Assembly (NCBI GenBank): GCA_021904315.1
Contig: CM038917.1
Coordinates: 14,926,041-14,990,040 of the forward strand
Direction of reading: 5' to 3'
From: Sphagnum magellanicum
Lineage: Eukaryota > Streptophyta > Sphagnopsida > Sphagnales > Sphagnaceae
Length of the DNA: 64,000 nucleotides
The notes beneath the pieces were generated by a model, which saw nothing but the letters and a program-made list of their open reading frames with translations, was not told the origin of the DNA and made no database searches. Both the position numbers and the translations under genes were made by a program. The stretch's first letter is position 1, and each line of letters opens with the position of its first letter. Positions 1 to 13,900 of the stretch are shown here, in pieces.

Positions 1-425
1 TTGAGAACACAAGTGGCAATGCCAGGGTTTTGCAAACCCAAGGAGAAACAAACACTGGAAGAAGGGTTTCTGCAATCAAATTTGTCTGCATTTGCACCCA
101 TGTCATCATAGAGAAGAAGAAATCTGTGCCCTTGGAAATCTGATTCTTGAGAAATGATTGGTTTTGTGGAGCTGTTTTTGTCTGCATTTTGCATGAAAAT
201 GATTTGCTACACTTAGGAATTTGATGCATAGAGAGAGATTGGGTTTTGGTGGCTGGTTTTTTATGCATTTGCACCAGATGTGATGGAGAAGAAGAGTTGT
301 GCTCTTGGAGTTTGATGCATGAGATTGGTGTTTTCGAGCTGGTTGTGGAGCTGGTTGTTCGAAGTAGAAGAAGAAGAAGTGCCAGCAACCTTTTGGCCTG
401 AAGAAGAAGAAGAAAAAAAACCACA
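1..425 (+). promoter_or_regulatory. Upstream/5' UTR region of the UGT80 gene with an imperfect duplication
   Basis: No coding signal is visible. The stretch at about 81-178 (starting at a TCTGCATTTGCACC-like motif, then a GAGAAGAAGA run) recurs imperfectly at about 257-345, so the leader is partly an old direct duplication with a period near 177 bases. A GAAGAAGAAG purine tract lies directly before the ATG at 426. The transcription start cannot be placed. Confidence 0.4.
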
Positions 426-3400
426 ATGAGTTTGGGTGGTTCATTGACTGGCAATGATGAGAAGGCAACAACAACAATGAAGAACAAGACGAATGAGAAT
501 TTGAACTTTCTTCTTCCAGCAACTCCTGGAACAACAACAACACCACCACAAGTGTGCCACCCTTTTCAACAGTCAAAGTCAGAGCACCTTCTTCACCATG
601 AGAAGAACCTGAAAGGCTTGTTATTATTAGCTCCACAGAATGAGCAACAAAACAACAACAACAGCAACAGTGATGTTGAACATATGTTGCTTGAGACACA
701 ATCACTGCCGGTGTGGATGCCCTCTGTTGTCACTAGTACAACAGTAGTAAATGCCAATGTCAAGCAGAATTTTGTTTCAAAGATCAGCAATCCCTCCTTA
801 CAGCAGCTGAGATTGGACATTGCCAAGTTGGATAGTGTGGAAACTGGAGAACAATCAGTGACAACAGGTTTCAGTTTCTGGTCTCTTGAATTTTTTTGCA
901 GATTGCTAAAGACCCATCCATCATTCATTATGTTCATTTCTTTTTCTTCCATGAGTGAAGTTCTTTTGCAAAGATCATTCTGGAGTCCATCACTTTGGCT
1001 CCTGACTCTCACACACTTTTCTCTTTGAATCTGAAAGTTTGTGGAAGAAAGAGTGGCAGGCCATTTTTCAGCTTTCTTTGAAGGATTTCTCCAGAGTTCT
1101 CAGAGTCCAGATCTGATTTGTGGATTTGATAGTAGTGGGTGTGTTGACTTTTCTTTGATCTAGCTTGTGATGCTTCCCAATGGAAGAATAAATTGCAAAT
1201 GTGCAAGGCAACTGAAGACTGATATTAATGCACAATTTTATTTGTGTGGGTGTGTGCAGATCAAAAGTTGTGTCGAGCGAAATCAATGTCAAGCATGCAA
1301 TCTCCAGATGCTGGTAAGAGTATCAGCTCTGTAAAACACCAAGGGAAGAAAAATCAAGAGCATGCAAATCATCGTAAGGTGGAGGAAAAACTAACTGATC
1401 GAAAGAAGGTGGGCTCACCTGGTTCTTCCATGCTCATCATCATCAATCTGAGCTTGTATCCTTCTAGTCTTCTTAAGGACTATGCTTTCCATTTAGGGCT
1501 CCTGTTCTCCTAAAGAAAAAGGTTATGGAAGCCTGGCAGCTGTTGCAAATAAAGTGTTACCTCAGTTTGTAATCTTTCATGATTTCATGTTTTACCTCTA
1601 AAGGTTTAAGCACTTCTGCCTTGTCTGCTTTTTGTCTTCTTTGAGCTTGTTGTGTGACATTGCTGTTATCCAGGATGCAGATTTTTTGTAATAGGTTTGC
1701 CCCAGACTTTTGGGCAGTGGATTAGAGACAAAATGCATAAATGTTGCCGCAACACCAATCTGTTTTCTGCATGGAAAATCACATTTGCCAATTTTTTTCT
1801 ACTTGCAACATTGTTGGTTTCATTGTGTGTGATAGGTGTGATTTTCTTCCTGCATGCATGTTCTCCATACATGAGTTTTATTTCTTGGATCTGTATGCAG
1901 TTGGAGATTCAAATGTGGTGGTCAAGAAAGAAAATTTGGATGCAAAACAGTGACATGCCCATTTTGTCTTTTTGGTGCACTTTTTTTTTTGCAGGAAAAA
2001 CTGATGAGAAAGCTAACAACTGTGCAACAAGATGGAATCGTTGATTTTGACATAGAAGGGAGTCCTAGTCTCGCTCAAGTGTTGTTTGGGTCAAAGACAA
2101 GGGATGAAGTTGGACAACAAGATGATGAATTGGGTGAAGAAGATGAAGATGAATTGCAATCCATTCCACCCCTCAAAATTGTGATGCTCATTGTTGGGAC
2201 CCGAGGTGATGTTCAGCCATTTATTGGAATTGGGAGAAAGTTGCAGGTCCTTCATCTTCTCTCTGTTGGCATCTGTCTGTATGTGTGCACACATAATTTG
2301 TGAATAGATATATATACATATATGAACCTCTCGAGGGACCTCAAAGAAGCATGTTTTCTCTGAATGTTGTGAAATCTCTTGGAACAACAAGACTCTTGCA
2401 GGCTTGCACACAAATAAAAGTCAGTTTTTTGGGTTTTATGACTCCCTGTGGCCACTGCAGGAGTATGGGCATCAAGTAAGATTGGCATCACACGCCAATT
2501 TCCGCGATTTTGTGAAAACAGCTGGTTTGGAGTTTTATCCTCTGGGAGGGGATCCAAAGATTCTTGCACAATGTGCGTGTTCTCTGACTGATTGTGGGTG
2601 TTCTCTCTCTCTCTCTTCAACAGAGTTTGTTTGGGTGTTTTTGGTTCGTTTTCCTTCTTTTCAGGTGCATCTCTCTGTCAAGCTGTGAAACAATTGTCAA
2701 TTGCCAATTGTTGCAGATCATCACTGTTTTTTTTTATGCAGAAGGTGGTGGTCTGACACTTTGTGAGTAACACTCATAAGGTTATGACCACACCTGGCTC
2801 TTTTTGTGATAGTTTGGATTTTGTTGGAACTGAGAGAATGGGTTGGTTACCTTCAAACTGATGTTGCAGAGTTTTGCTCTGCAATGTCATAGATATCTCT
2901 GGCTCAATTGTGTCTTTGCAGTAATGGTCATCATTGCTGGTTGTGACAGATGGTGTGAAGAACAAAGGGGTTTGTTCTCTGCCCAAAGATATCAAAGGAA
3001 GTCAAATCCAAAGCAAATATATATTAGACTTGATGGTGTAAATGTTTTGTTGCATTGGAAGGGTTTAAGGTTTGGATGCAGGAACTTGGCACATATTCTT
3101 TTGGCTTCTGTTTTGGGCAGTACTGTTTGTGATTCCTGCGTTATGAGTGTGTTCTGATAGATATGGTGAAGAACAAGGGCTTTTTGCCCACGGGAGCAAA
3201 GGAAGTCGCAATGCAAAGAGAGCAAATCAAGTCAATTGTCTATTCTTTGTTAGCACCATGCACTGAGCCAGATCTGGATTCTGGTGTTCCCTTCCGCGCA
3301 AATGTGATAATTGCTAACCCTCCAGCTTATGGTATTTTCTTTCCCTCATTTTCTTCTCCTTATGTTCTTCTCCATTTAGGTGAAGTGAATTTTGTTTTAT

Positions 3401-6400
3401 TTTTCTGAAAAAACATTGTGTGATGCTGAAGAGTGGGTGCTATAGTTTTCTTCTTCATTTGTACATGACACCAATAAACACATTTTTTTGGCAAAGTAAT
3501 TGTGCAATCCAGGGTCTGAGAAAAGGGTGTCAGAAATTACAAAGGCATTGAATTGGCTCATGTATGGGTATGGATATAGGGCATGTTCATGTGGCAGAGT
3601 ATCTCAAGGTGCCTCTGCACCTGTATTTCACAATGCCTTGGACGTATGCTATCTAACCACCATACCCACATTAGTATATCTTGACAATGTTTTTAAGAAT
3701 GTCTCACACATAAATAGTCCAATTTCAGATGATCAAGAGGAGTTGATGCGAGCACATGAATGGAAACAACAGATGCTGCTTCTCATGAGAGTAGGGAATT
3801 TATTATGATTGGGTTGTACTTGATGTTGATTCAAACACTTTGGAAAAGTTTTATGAAAGCTAAGCAACTGAAGTGCTGCATTTTTTCCTCCCCTAAACAG
3901 GCCAACAAGTGCTTTCCCACATCCACTATCTCGTGTCAACACACCAGCAGCCTATAAAGTAAGTTGGATTTTCCTACTTTGGCAACTCGGTAGAGTTATC
4001 AAGTTGTATGTCTTGAACCCATTTTCTTAGGGTGAAAGATTTTCTTAAAGACACCAGAAGTTCCTTTTTAGCAATTGCTTGAGGCAAAATATTTCTTAAA
4101 TATATCAGAGGTTCAATTTATAATTAACAGCAATAGATTTGAGTAGAACCATATAGCTGTGTCAATTCTCCCCATGGGTATCTGAGCTTCCAGAACAGTT
4201 TGTCTTTCTTTGACTCAGCTACTATCCCAAATTACTACAGAGTCTGCTGAATTTTTTATGTGTGCCATGGGTATGTATCAGCTGTCATATCAAGTTGTAG
4301 ACACTCTTATATGGCTAGGGATTCGAGGAATTATCAATGATTTCCGCAAGAAGGAACTGAAGCTGCGCCCCATCACCTACTTGAGTGGTTCTCAAGCTTC
4401 AATTTCCAACTTGCCAACTGGCTACCTCTGGAGTCCCCATATTGTACCAAAACCAAAAGGTGTGCTGCGCTGTTTTCAGTTGGTTTCATAGTTACAACTT
4501 TCTGACTTATGATCAGATGTCTGTTTGAGGGTCCTTGTCTCATAATCTTACTGAGCTTTCATATGATGAATTGCCAATCTGGTTTTGAGTGTTGATCAAA
4601 ACATGTTTTATAGCAGGAACTAATGCATCTGGTCAGCTTTTGTTACAGATTGGGGACCACTTATCGACATTGTTGGGTATTGCTTCCTAAATCTAGCAGA
4701 AGATTACAAGCCTCCAGAGGACCTTGTCAAGTGGCTGGCATCAGGGACACCACCAATCTATATTGGCTTTGGAAGCCTTGTAAGTGTCTTTCTTACTTCA
4801 TCTTGTGCATGATCTGAGCACTCTCCTGCCATACTGTTGGCTCCAATATGTCAGAGTGGTATGCTAATAGAATGTCCTAATCCACACCACTGAGCTGAAC
4901 CTATTGAAGCACTTCAAACCTTTGATATTTTCTCTCTGCTAGGTACAACACAATCTCCTCATCAGTTAATTCATGAGCTGCACAAGAACATCATGAGCCG
5001 ATACACACATTTCCATGTTCAAAATATGTTGCAGCTGATCATGCTCTTATATGAATAGAAGTTGAAACTGCTCTGTGGCTTAACACATTAGGAGGGGGGT
5101 GCATTTGCATGGATGGTATTGTAGCCTGTCGGAGATCCTGATGGCATGACAAATATCATTGTTGAAGCATTGCAAAAAACAAATCAGCGTGGTCTCATCA
5201 ACCAAGGGTGGGGTGGCATGGGCCAATGTATGGAATACCAGTCTCCTGCTTTTTCCTTTCTTGCTACAAATCATTAGCTTTCAAAGGCTGGCCTTTTGTC
5301 AGTATCTCCACCTTGTCATGAGTGTTACATACTATCAATAACAAGCTTGAGTGTCATTCAATTGCATTGCCCTCCTAATTGCTCCACACTTCAGAATGAC
5401 CCATTTGCATTGTGCACCTCAATCTTCATTGGTTTACAGTCACAAATTTGCTGGACTCAGAATGTAGTTTCATTACTGTAGTACAAGTCTGCCACTGAGG
5501 TTGCAGGTTTTCCAAGAAAACAAGGCATCTTGTCTTTTCCTGTCTGTTGTTTAGTTTTTGAGTGCCTGTGGACAGTAGTTTGATTTCTTCCTGCCTTTTC
5601 CTCATTATGTGTCTGATAGAAAATCTGTCCTTTGGACTTGACCTGGACAGTGCCTCAGCCCCCAAAGTTTGTGTACCTCCTCCAAGATTGTCCTCATGAC
5701 TGGCTATTTCCACAATGTGCTGCTGTGGTGAGTTCATGAAAAACCCAGCGTCACCAAATGGGTCACCCCAGAGAGTTGCAGGATCCAGTTGTGAAGGAAT
5801 TGGAGTCCTTTACTCCTCTGAGCAGCTCAATTGTACAGTATTTTGAGAGATCTCATGATAAGCTTGGCTGATTGTCCATCAGGTACATCATGGTGGTGCA
5901 GGCACCACAGCTGCCAGTTTGAGAGCTGCAGTATGTACAGTCTCCTCTTGCTTCCCCTTCCATTCAGCTCTCCATGTTTACAAGCATTCTGGAGAAAAAT
6001 GGCAGTAGCATAGATGGGGCAATCTGTGACTGGAAGTTGAGATTCCCAGGCCGAATGGTTTGAGACTAAATTTGGATGGCAAACTGCTTTTCTATGTCAA
6101 TCACAGTGCTGTCTAGTTCTCTTCAGTGATTAGTCTCTCTTACTACATGACTTCTGTGACTGAAAAAATGACCTGGTTGCAGTGCCCAACAACAGTAGTG
6201 CCATTTTTTGGAGACCAGCCTTTTTGGGGTAGCCATGTTCATGCGAAGGGTGTGGGCCCAGTTCCGATCCCAGTCAATGAATTCTCTCTTGAGAAGCTTG
6301 TAGCTGCTATACATTTCATGCTGAATCCTGAGGTGTGTCTGTGTGTACCACCCACCCTGCTCTGCTCACAAGTTTAAAACCCAATATGGAAAAATCTGGA

Positions 6401-6831
6401 ATGCAAAAAAATAAAATAAGTTTGATGGACTTATAAAGGAATCATTTCACTTTGAAATGCTTTCAATCCCAATCAACTAATTCTCTCTTAAAGAAGCTTG
6501 TAAATTGCAATTCAGAGTTATCTCACTTGAGGTTTGGAACTCTTTGAAGGGGATACTGTATGCATTTCACCAAAATAAAAGCTATGTTCTGTGTTGGATC
6601 TGTGCACAGGTGAAAAGGAGGGCAACAGAGTTAGCAGAGGCAATGGCTGACGAAGATGGTGTACAAGGTGCTGTGGATGTCTTCCATAAGCACATACGCA
6701 AATTCTTACCAGATATCATGCACAGTACAACTACACCACCCTCTGACTCTCCTGCACTTAGAAGGAGAAATAACTCCTTCCTCAAATCATGCTGGTCATG
6801 CGGCAGTTCAAAATTAAAAACCTCAGTCTAA
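426..6831 (+). CDS. UGT80: UDP-glucose:sterol 3-beta-glucosyltransferase (UGT80 family)
   Basis: It transfers glucose from UDP-glucose to the 3-OH of membrane sterols to make steryl glucosides. I join 14 exons: 426-867, 1260-1408, 1995-2246, 2461-2572, 3161-3331, 3580-3643, 3901-3958, 4282-4459, 4649-4779, 5125-5227, 5651-5727, 5883-5930, 6183-6332, 6610-6831. All introns are GT-AG and phases agree, giving 718 residues. The first ~240 residues are a poorly conserved, Gln/Asn-rich and acidic leader. The GT28-type N-terminal motif IVMLIVGTRGDVQPF is near residues 259-273. The sugar-nucleotide site HHGGAGTT is at 581-588, followed by FFGDQPFWG near 603-611. The C-terminus has the Cys/Trp-rich tail common in plant UGT80 proteins. 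There is no secretory signal, as expected for a membrane-associated cytosolic enzyme. Exons 1-3 are the least certain; all from 1995 onward are strongly supported by family similarity. Confidence 0.95.
2946..3022 (+). repeat. Intronic relic of UGT80 exon 5
   Basis: Within the intron that precedes exon 5, the segment from a GTGACAG acceptor-like site through GGTGTGAAGAACAAAGGGG and CAAAGGAAGTC aligns with the start of the real exon at 3161 (GGTGAAGAACAAGGGC, GCAAAGGAAGTC), offset about 217 bases. It has small indels and in-frame breaks, so it is not a usable exon. It looks like a local tandem duplication that has decayed. Confidence 0.7.
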
Positions 6832-7993
6832 ACAAAGCAATTATAACAAAGCATTTGTTCTTTCACTTCTGATTTTTCTTCAGGGAGAGAGGGATGTCAG
6901 TTTTAGCATTTCTACCTCTGGCACAACAGCTGTTGTAGATTTTTTTCCCCCTCTTAGAAAGCATCCCTTCAAATGCTGCCTGCAAAGCAATGCAGAGATT
7001 TTTACAAAGTAAAAACCTAAAAGGAGTTTTTTTTACTCATTAGCGAACATGCGGAAATGTCTTCTGAATTGGGTTTTTCACATTACTTGCAATAGCCTCG
7101 CTACTTAAACAACTATACAACTATACAATTCTGTTCCAAATTTAATGAACAATGACTACACATCATTCTCCCAAATTTTGATATGAAATCAACCTGCTTT
7201 ATAAAGATCATGTACCATTGACCTCAAATGAGAAGATTTCAAAAATGTTGTATAAGTACTATAGCCATCAGCCTCTGCATTTAGCTTCAACATATCCCAT
7301 TATATGCCTAAAAAACAAAGAACAATGGACCTGAACTGCTGTACAAAACTCCAATTCTTTACTACAAACATTGCATTCGGTTCTTGGGTTTTAAACTCTC
7401 TATACCTTTGACCTTCTTCAGCTCAGCTCATAGACATCCTATTAACACACTATAGTTTTGCAGCTCTAGAATTTGAACTCATAGGATGAAGGCTTTAGAA
7501 GGAAAGATCTTAAATTGCCAAAAAAGCTGAGCATTGAATCCTCAGATAATGTTTTGTTGAAACAGAAAAAATTGACAGTTCAGGAAAAAAACTGTTTCAC
7601 AAGGAGTTCACATTGACAAAGAATAAAATGTCAGCAATTGACTGCAGGCAAATCATGCAACAACAGAGGCCACCACATTGGACTTCACCATATTGTCTGC
7701 GGCCTAAGGTGCTGTCAGAGGCCAACTTTTAACTTTCTTTGAAGTTTGGTAAAAAATCACCAGCCAGAACGGATCTTGTAGCTTCCTGAACTCATAATGT
7801 AGTTAAAAACAGTGAACAAAATAACACATTTCAGTGATGAAAGCAGTAAACACTATTACAATGAAAAAAAGAGCAGTGAAATTCTACAATTCCAATACCT
7901 GACTCTCTGCGAGCAACATCAGCTTCCAATAGAACCTTTTTTGCAATAAAATGTTACATGAGTATGTACTTCACTCGTCTATCTGGGACACAT
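6832..7993. other. Shared 3' interval of two convergent genes
   Basis: This interval separates the stop of UGT80 (+) from the stop of TRAPPC11 (-). It is AT-rich without a coding signal and should hold both 3' UTRs and poly(A) sites. AATAAA-like hexamers occur on both strands (for example near 7620 and 7945), but I cannot choose the true sites. Confidence 0.6.
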
Positions 7994-10900
7994 CTAAGCT
8001 TCCTTGAGAGGAGACAGCTGAGTTTGTATGGCATTCAAATTAGGGGCAGAAGGGAAAACAAAGAGCTGAGTGCTAACAGACGAGGGCTGAAAGCCGGCTG
8101 AGTACCAAGAAGATGTAAGTCTTACGTGCGGAAGCTGTTGCATTCCTGAAGTAACAGGAACAAGCCTGTAAGAAAGAGAGTAAGTGGATCTAGGAAGAAT
8201 GGAAACAGTGTCAGTGTGTGCACCAGAGAAGATGAAACTTGTGGTATCAAAAACAGCGAAGAAAATCTCCTGCAATGTGCTGGTAAGGTTCTGTACTCTG
8301 ATAGAGATTGTAAAGGCTGTGCCCAACACAGCATGCGGTGGGCAGTCCAGAGTGACAACTAGTGGTGGGGATTCAACCAGAATGCTTGATAGCTGCACAC
8401 GAGTTGTAACTGCATTGAATGAAGACTTGGCCACAGATTCCACAGTCCCTAACAGAGCCACTTCTGAAGGCATTGAATTGTGGCCACGCTGCCACTTTGC
8501 AAAGATTGTCCCAACTGGGAGTGCTTTTGAGGCAACCAAAGGCTGGACCCAAAAAAGCTGTGTGAAAACCTCATCTGCTCCAACAATTATCCCTCCCATG
8601 AGTTGATTAATGCTCATTTCTCCCTCCTTGTCTGTCACTTCAGTCAGGTGGTCAGTACCAAGTTTGATGAGTTTGGCTGGCCCATGTCCTCCAGAGAGTC
8701 GAACAACACATTTGTTCTCATCAGCCTCTTCAATACCCACTGAGAAAAGACGAAGAGGAAGAGAGCTTGTATTCTTAAATGTTACTACCAGAATACTGGA
8801 CTCTTTCAGTGCCAAAGCTGCTGCAGTCACCTTGCCTGCTTGGTTTGCCTCAAGTCCCCCAAGTAGTAGGGCATCTCTGCGAAAAGGAGCCATGTAGCGA
8901 TGCCCAACAGACAATGCCTCCTCACACTCTATGAAAACACTTTTGTGCAACCGATACTGGTAACCTGGATGCCCACCTTCTGCTGCTTGGTACACAAAAG
9001 TGGACATCAATGTTACAGCTTTTGAATCCCTCCACCGAACAAGCACCACTGTAGACCAGCTCTCCCCCACTTTAACTTCAGGAACCTCCACAAGACCAGT
9101 GAACTTCACATAGGATTCATCTCCTACCAAATCAACAGAGGCTGGAACAGCAGGAACAAGAAGCTCTGCTTCAACAGGCGATGGAGTGGACATTGAGGAC
9201 AAACTTTGATTTGGTATCAATGTTCCTGAAGTTGAAGGAGCAAAATATACTTCAAGGTCTCCAGATTGTATGTGATGGCCCATTGGTCGAATCTCTACTC
9301 GCACTGGGAAAGCTTCACCAACAAGAGCTGGACTGGGTGCTTCCAGCACAATATCAACCAGAGCCTCTGGCTCTTCAACCTATGAGGAAAGTTCAGGAGA
9401 GAAGCATCTCCCTCGTTAGCCAGTCAATCACAAAAAGAGAACGTCTGTGTGACTTGAGTCTACAACTCAACAGAGGTGTAAGTGGTAGAGACAGTCAACC
9501 ATACTGGATAACTACCAGACAATAGGAACATGGACATGAACTAGTCCTAGAAACTAAGAAATAACTGTGCTGGCAGATTTCAGCTTCATGCGCTCAATGT
9601 GTTGATGCATTCAACATCAAAGGAAATCTGCCTCAGGTGGCATTAAATAGCACTTCAAGCCACTGTTGTGGGTGATTGGAGAGTGCAAAGTAGCAAAAAC
9701 TTACCCGGATTACTTTCTGCCCAAATTCAGCCAAAGCACCATCAGCCAGTGGCAATACATCAAGCCCAGACTCAAACATCCAAAGAGGAATCCCTTCCCG
9801 ACTCGCAGGGCTCTCCACTTGACATTGAATGGTTGCATGTGGTCCTACACGCACCACGACTGCCATGCATTCCAGCTTCCCACTCTCCTCTACAATTTGC
9901 ATACATGTAGGGTGAGAGATTAACACAATCCAGCTGACATTTGTGTACAGGCCCTAAGAGCTGAAGAAACAATTCCTTTCCAGAACCCATAATTGCAGCA
10001 ATTCCATCAGACGGAACCACTCACACATCTCTCACAATCCATCATGCATGAGAAGAGCTTGGGAACATGAAATCCATTCCCTAAATCAGTGAGCAGATTG
10101 TCAAAATCACAACACGCTTAGGACACCTTGCAATTGATTGAGCAACCACTGCAGAAACATAGACACACCTGCAGTTATTTCAACTGTAATTCTTTTCCAC
10201 TTCCTTGGTTGCAGTTGCAAATCAAAGTCAGATACTCGAGTCACATCTTGTTCTGAAGGAGAAGTATCTGTTGCTAAGAGTTTAGATCCCTCGGATGTCG
10301 AAACAGCCCTCTTCCTTCCTAGAACGAAGTTGCAAGAAGGTTGATTGAAAACCACCTCCACCTCATGCAAGGTGATGGGAAGTGGGAGATGAGTGAGTAA
10401 GGCAATTGTAAGACTTGTTGCTTTCCCTGGTTTGACTGTCTGGTTGTGGAATGCAACACAGGCTGACATGACAGCTCGCAGTGGACTCACTAGGTCAATT
10501 TCAAGTGCAACTGGCTGCAAGTCAGTCACATTTAGGGCAAGGTCCCCTTCATTGGACAGAACCTGTGTTGACCCCTGCAAAAGCTCAAGAACTTCTTCCT
10601 GCACCATTTCCTTCTGGAGGTGTGCATTAGGACCAAGTTCTGGGCCAAAAAGAAACCCCTCAATGCTAGGCAATGTACTGAGCTCAAGACTGTACTCCAC
10701 ATAATCCTGTAGCAAACCTAATTGGCGAGAACACTCTCTCAAGTATGCAAGTGCAGATGCTAACAGTGCCACCCACGCCTCTTTTCGATACATTCCAGCA
10801 ACATGCCCAAAGAGGCGTTTTGCATTGCTGTAATCCTTCGCAGCAAAATATTCCCTTCCCATTTCGCTCCCAAGTAGGTAGATAGTCCGCCCTGCCTCCA

Positions 10901-13900
10901 TTATCTTGAAATGTTCATGAGCTTTTGTCAAAAGCTCAATTGCTACATGTGAGTGGTGAAAACCCTTCTCCATAAGTATTGTATGTCTCATATATTCAGA
11001 TCCCGTTGGACTGCAGATCCATGAGGAAGCAAGTTAGCACTTTCAGGCATTTATCCTAGGAGCATGAGAAAAAAAAGATACAAATGACATGCTTCAGCTA
11101 GAATAAAAACAACACTTTTAAAATATGAATAGTAGGTCATTCAATCTAGAGAAAGGACCTCTGGGAATGGTTGTCATTGCCTCGTTTCAGCAAACGTGAT
11201 GCCTGTCCAACATAGACAGGCGGCCCAACCTCTGAACGTGGCCCTGCTAAGACATCAATGACATTGCCATCCTCAAATCTTTCAAACTTTGCCAATTCTG
11301 CTTCAAATGTACGCCTTCTTCGTACCATATAAGCTGCTGCTGCCTGCATGCCAAAGTCCCATGCAACAGGCAACAATCACCCAATAAATTTTTCCACTTA
11401 TAGCTTAACATCAGACCTCTTCTACAGCAATCTTCGTGAAAAAAGTATGCATGGGCTTGACTTTTAAAATTTGCACTTGAATGACCACATTGGATAACAC
11501 AGTGCTCTGAAATCTAAAGATACTGAACAATGCTCCAAGTCCTGATATTGCTGCACAGCCATCAATACAAGGCTGCTAATGCTTAGCTCAAATAATGCTT
11601 ATAAGTGATTGTGTCTCTGAAAGTAGAAGGACAAAATTTTAAAAAACCTGATAGTAGAATCCAGGCTGCAGTTCACGTTCAGAGAGGCCAGGGGCTAAAG
11701 CTGCTGGTTGTGAGGTTATTGCCAAACTATTTTGAAGTAGCTCAGCAAAAACCTGGAACTGCTTACTGAACCAGGCCAAGTGTAAGAAAGTCCCTTCTGG
11801 AGGCCCCACCATTTTCTTAAACCAAGCTACATGCTCTCGAAACCACCTTACTGCTTCACTTTCTTTGCCACTATGTAGCAACAAAGTTGAAACCTTAAAA
11901 TGCAGCTGCTCAGCCACAGCCTTCATCTCAACAACACGTTCCACAGGCTGCAGCTCCATTGTTGTGTTTGTTATCACCTGCCAAAAAGGGTATCTTCAGT
12001 ATCATGTATGGAATTTCCATCCTTTTAAACAACTGGCTTTTATATCAGATCTGCAACAACTGAACCCTCCATATATTTCATCAAGTAATCTGCTGGATGC
12101 CTTTCAACAGAAATTCGTTACATCCTCTTGTATGATCTCCATATTTTCAACCATGTCAAGAAGCAATTACTGACAGGATGTCCATTATTTCTCAGTTGCA
12201 TTCCATTGTCTACTGTGACAATGCTCCGACAAACTAAAAAATGACAGACCAAAGAAGCTTAACCTTATATAGATAACAGAGAGGCCAAGCACCTCCTGCA
12301 GTAGAGAATAGGCTGTCTCGTAAAACTTGAGGGCTGCCACCCAATCCCTTCTGAATTCAGCATAAACTGCAACCTGTCGGCATCACAAGCCAATCAAAGT
12401 TGCTGAGAATCAGACCAGGATCAACAAGTAGCAGATATAGGAGAGTCAATATCTAGCAGAAGTAGGACAGTCAATAAGTGGCAGATACAGGAGAGCCAAG
12501 GAGAGCCAATGGATAAGGCATGTACCTTGAAGTTGTAGCGGACACTTAGCTCCAGAGAGCTGTAAGTTTTTTTCTCTATCCGCAGTTTCACCCTTCGCCC
12601 TTCTTCTCGGTAAAAAGTGGTTGCAAGTTCACCCATAATGCTTCCCAATCTGATCACATGCACAGAGTCAAGTCCTACAGCACTGTCAGGAAAGCAAACT
12701 CTATACCAACGAAAATATCAGAGATACCAAATTTGAGATGATCATTCTGAACACTTCACAAGCTCACAATGACTAAATATTTCACATCAATTTCTCCCTA
12801 TCCTGATGCCAGGAACTCAAGAGATGTCAGCAAGCACTGCTAACTGAAACAGAAATGCTAGGAAATATCTAACCTAGCCATAGAACGCTTCATCTCACTG
12901 GGCTCATGTGTGACAAAGATGATACAACTCTTTGAATCAACCTCTGCACGCTTTCGAAGGGTTGTTAACCGATCCTCATTCACTTCACCTGCAGTCAAGA
13001 TTGCCAGGGAGGTCAGTATGAAGAATTTACATCACCCCCAATCACCATTAATCAACCAATCAAAGAAAGTTCAGTGGTGGAAGTGCAGGCATAATCTGAC
13101 TGGAAACTTGTGATGCTCCCCTAGCATTAGTGTCACCAGCATCACAGTCTTGTGCACTTCAGCACATTCTCACCACAATGTTAGGGTTGCATGGATGGGC
13201 TTACTTTGTGTAGTCGGTTGCACAATTGCCACAACAAGCTTTAAGTTGCGGCCTCGAATCACTCCCCTGTCCATATATCAAAACAACAAAGCAGAAGCAT
13301 ACACAAGAGTTCAAACTGCAGCCCCAGAGTTACAATAGGCAAATCAATTCCCCTGAAAGTCCTTAGTACATGCCAGCAAGAAATGTCAACTCTATGACAC
13401 ATCATACTAAACCTCAAGATGCATGAGTCACAATCACAAAACCTAGATATATGATTTTCTTTTACAGAACCATTTTTGGTGATTTTGCATTGAATGTTTG
13501 CAAGAACATGACCTAAGGATGGATTCTCCCCATTGAATAGATGTAATAACACAACAAATGCAACCACACACAAGAGCAGGTAATGTGCACATTGACACTC
13601 CAGATAACCAATTCAATAGATTAAGAATCTTACTTGATGTCGTCATGGTGAGCACATTGACGACACTCCAGATGACTACTATAGTAAAAGAATGAGAACC
13701 TTACTTGATGTTGTCAAGGTGAGTGCACACTTGCATCCACTGTGCAGGGTCTCCATAGACCTGATCTCGATCAAACAGCACAGCCAGAACAGCAGGCATT
13801 CTTGTCCGGTGCTTGGAAAGCCAGTCAGCTTTCAGAATACCTAAGGGAGGAGGCATTCGTGCGTCCGCCGGCTTTCTTTCCTTTCCTCCGATCATTGGCA

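Noticed and set aside
106-705. Minus-strand frame with Cys, Ser and Phe runs
   Set aside because: Low-complexity antisense of purine-rich leader and UGT80 exon 1.
8184-8897. Plus-strand frames opposite TRAPPC11 exon 10
   Set aside because: Antisense shadows of a strongly conserved exon.
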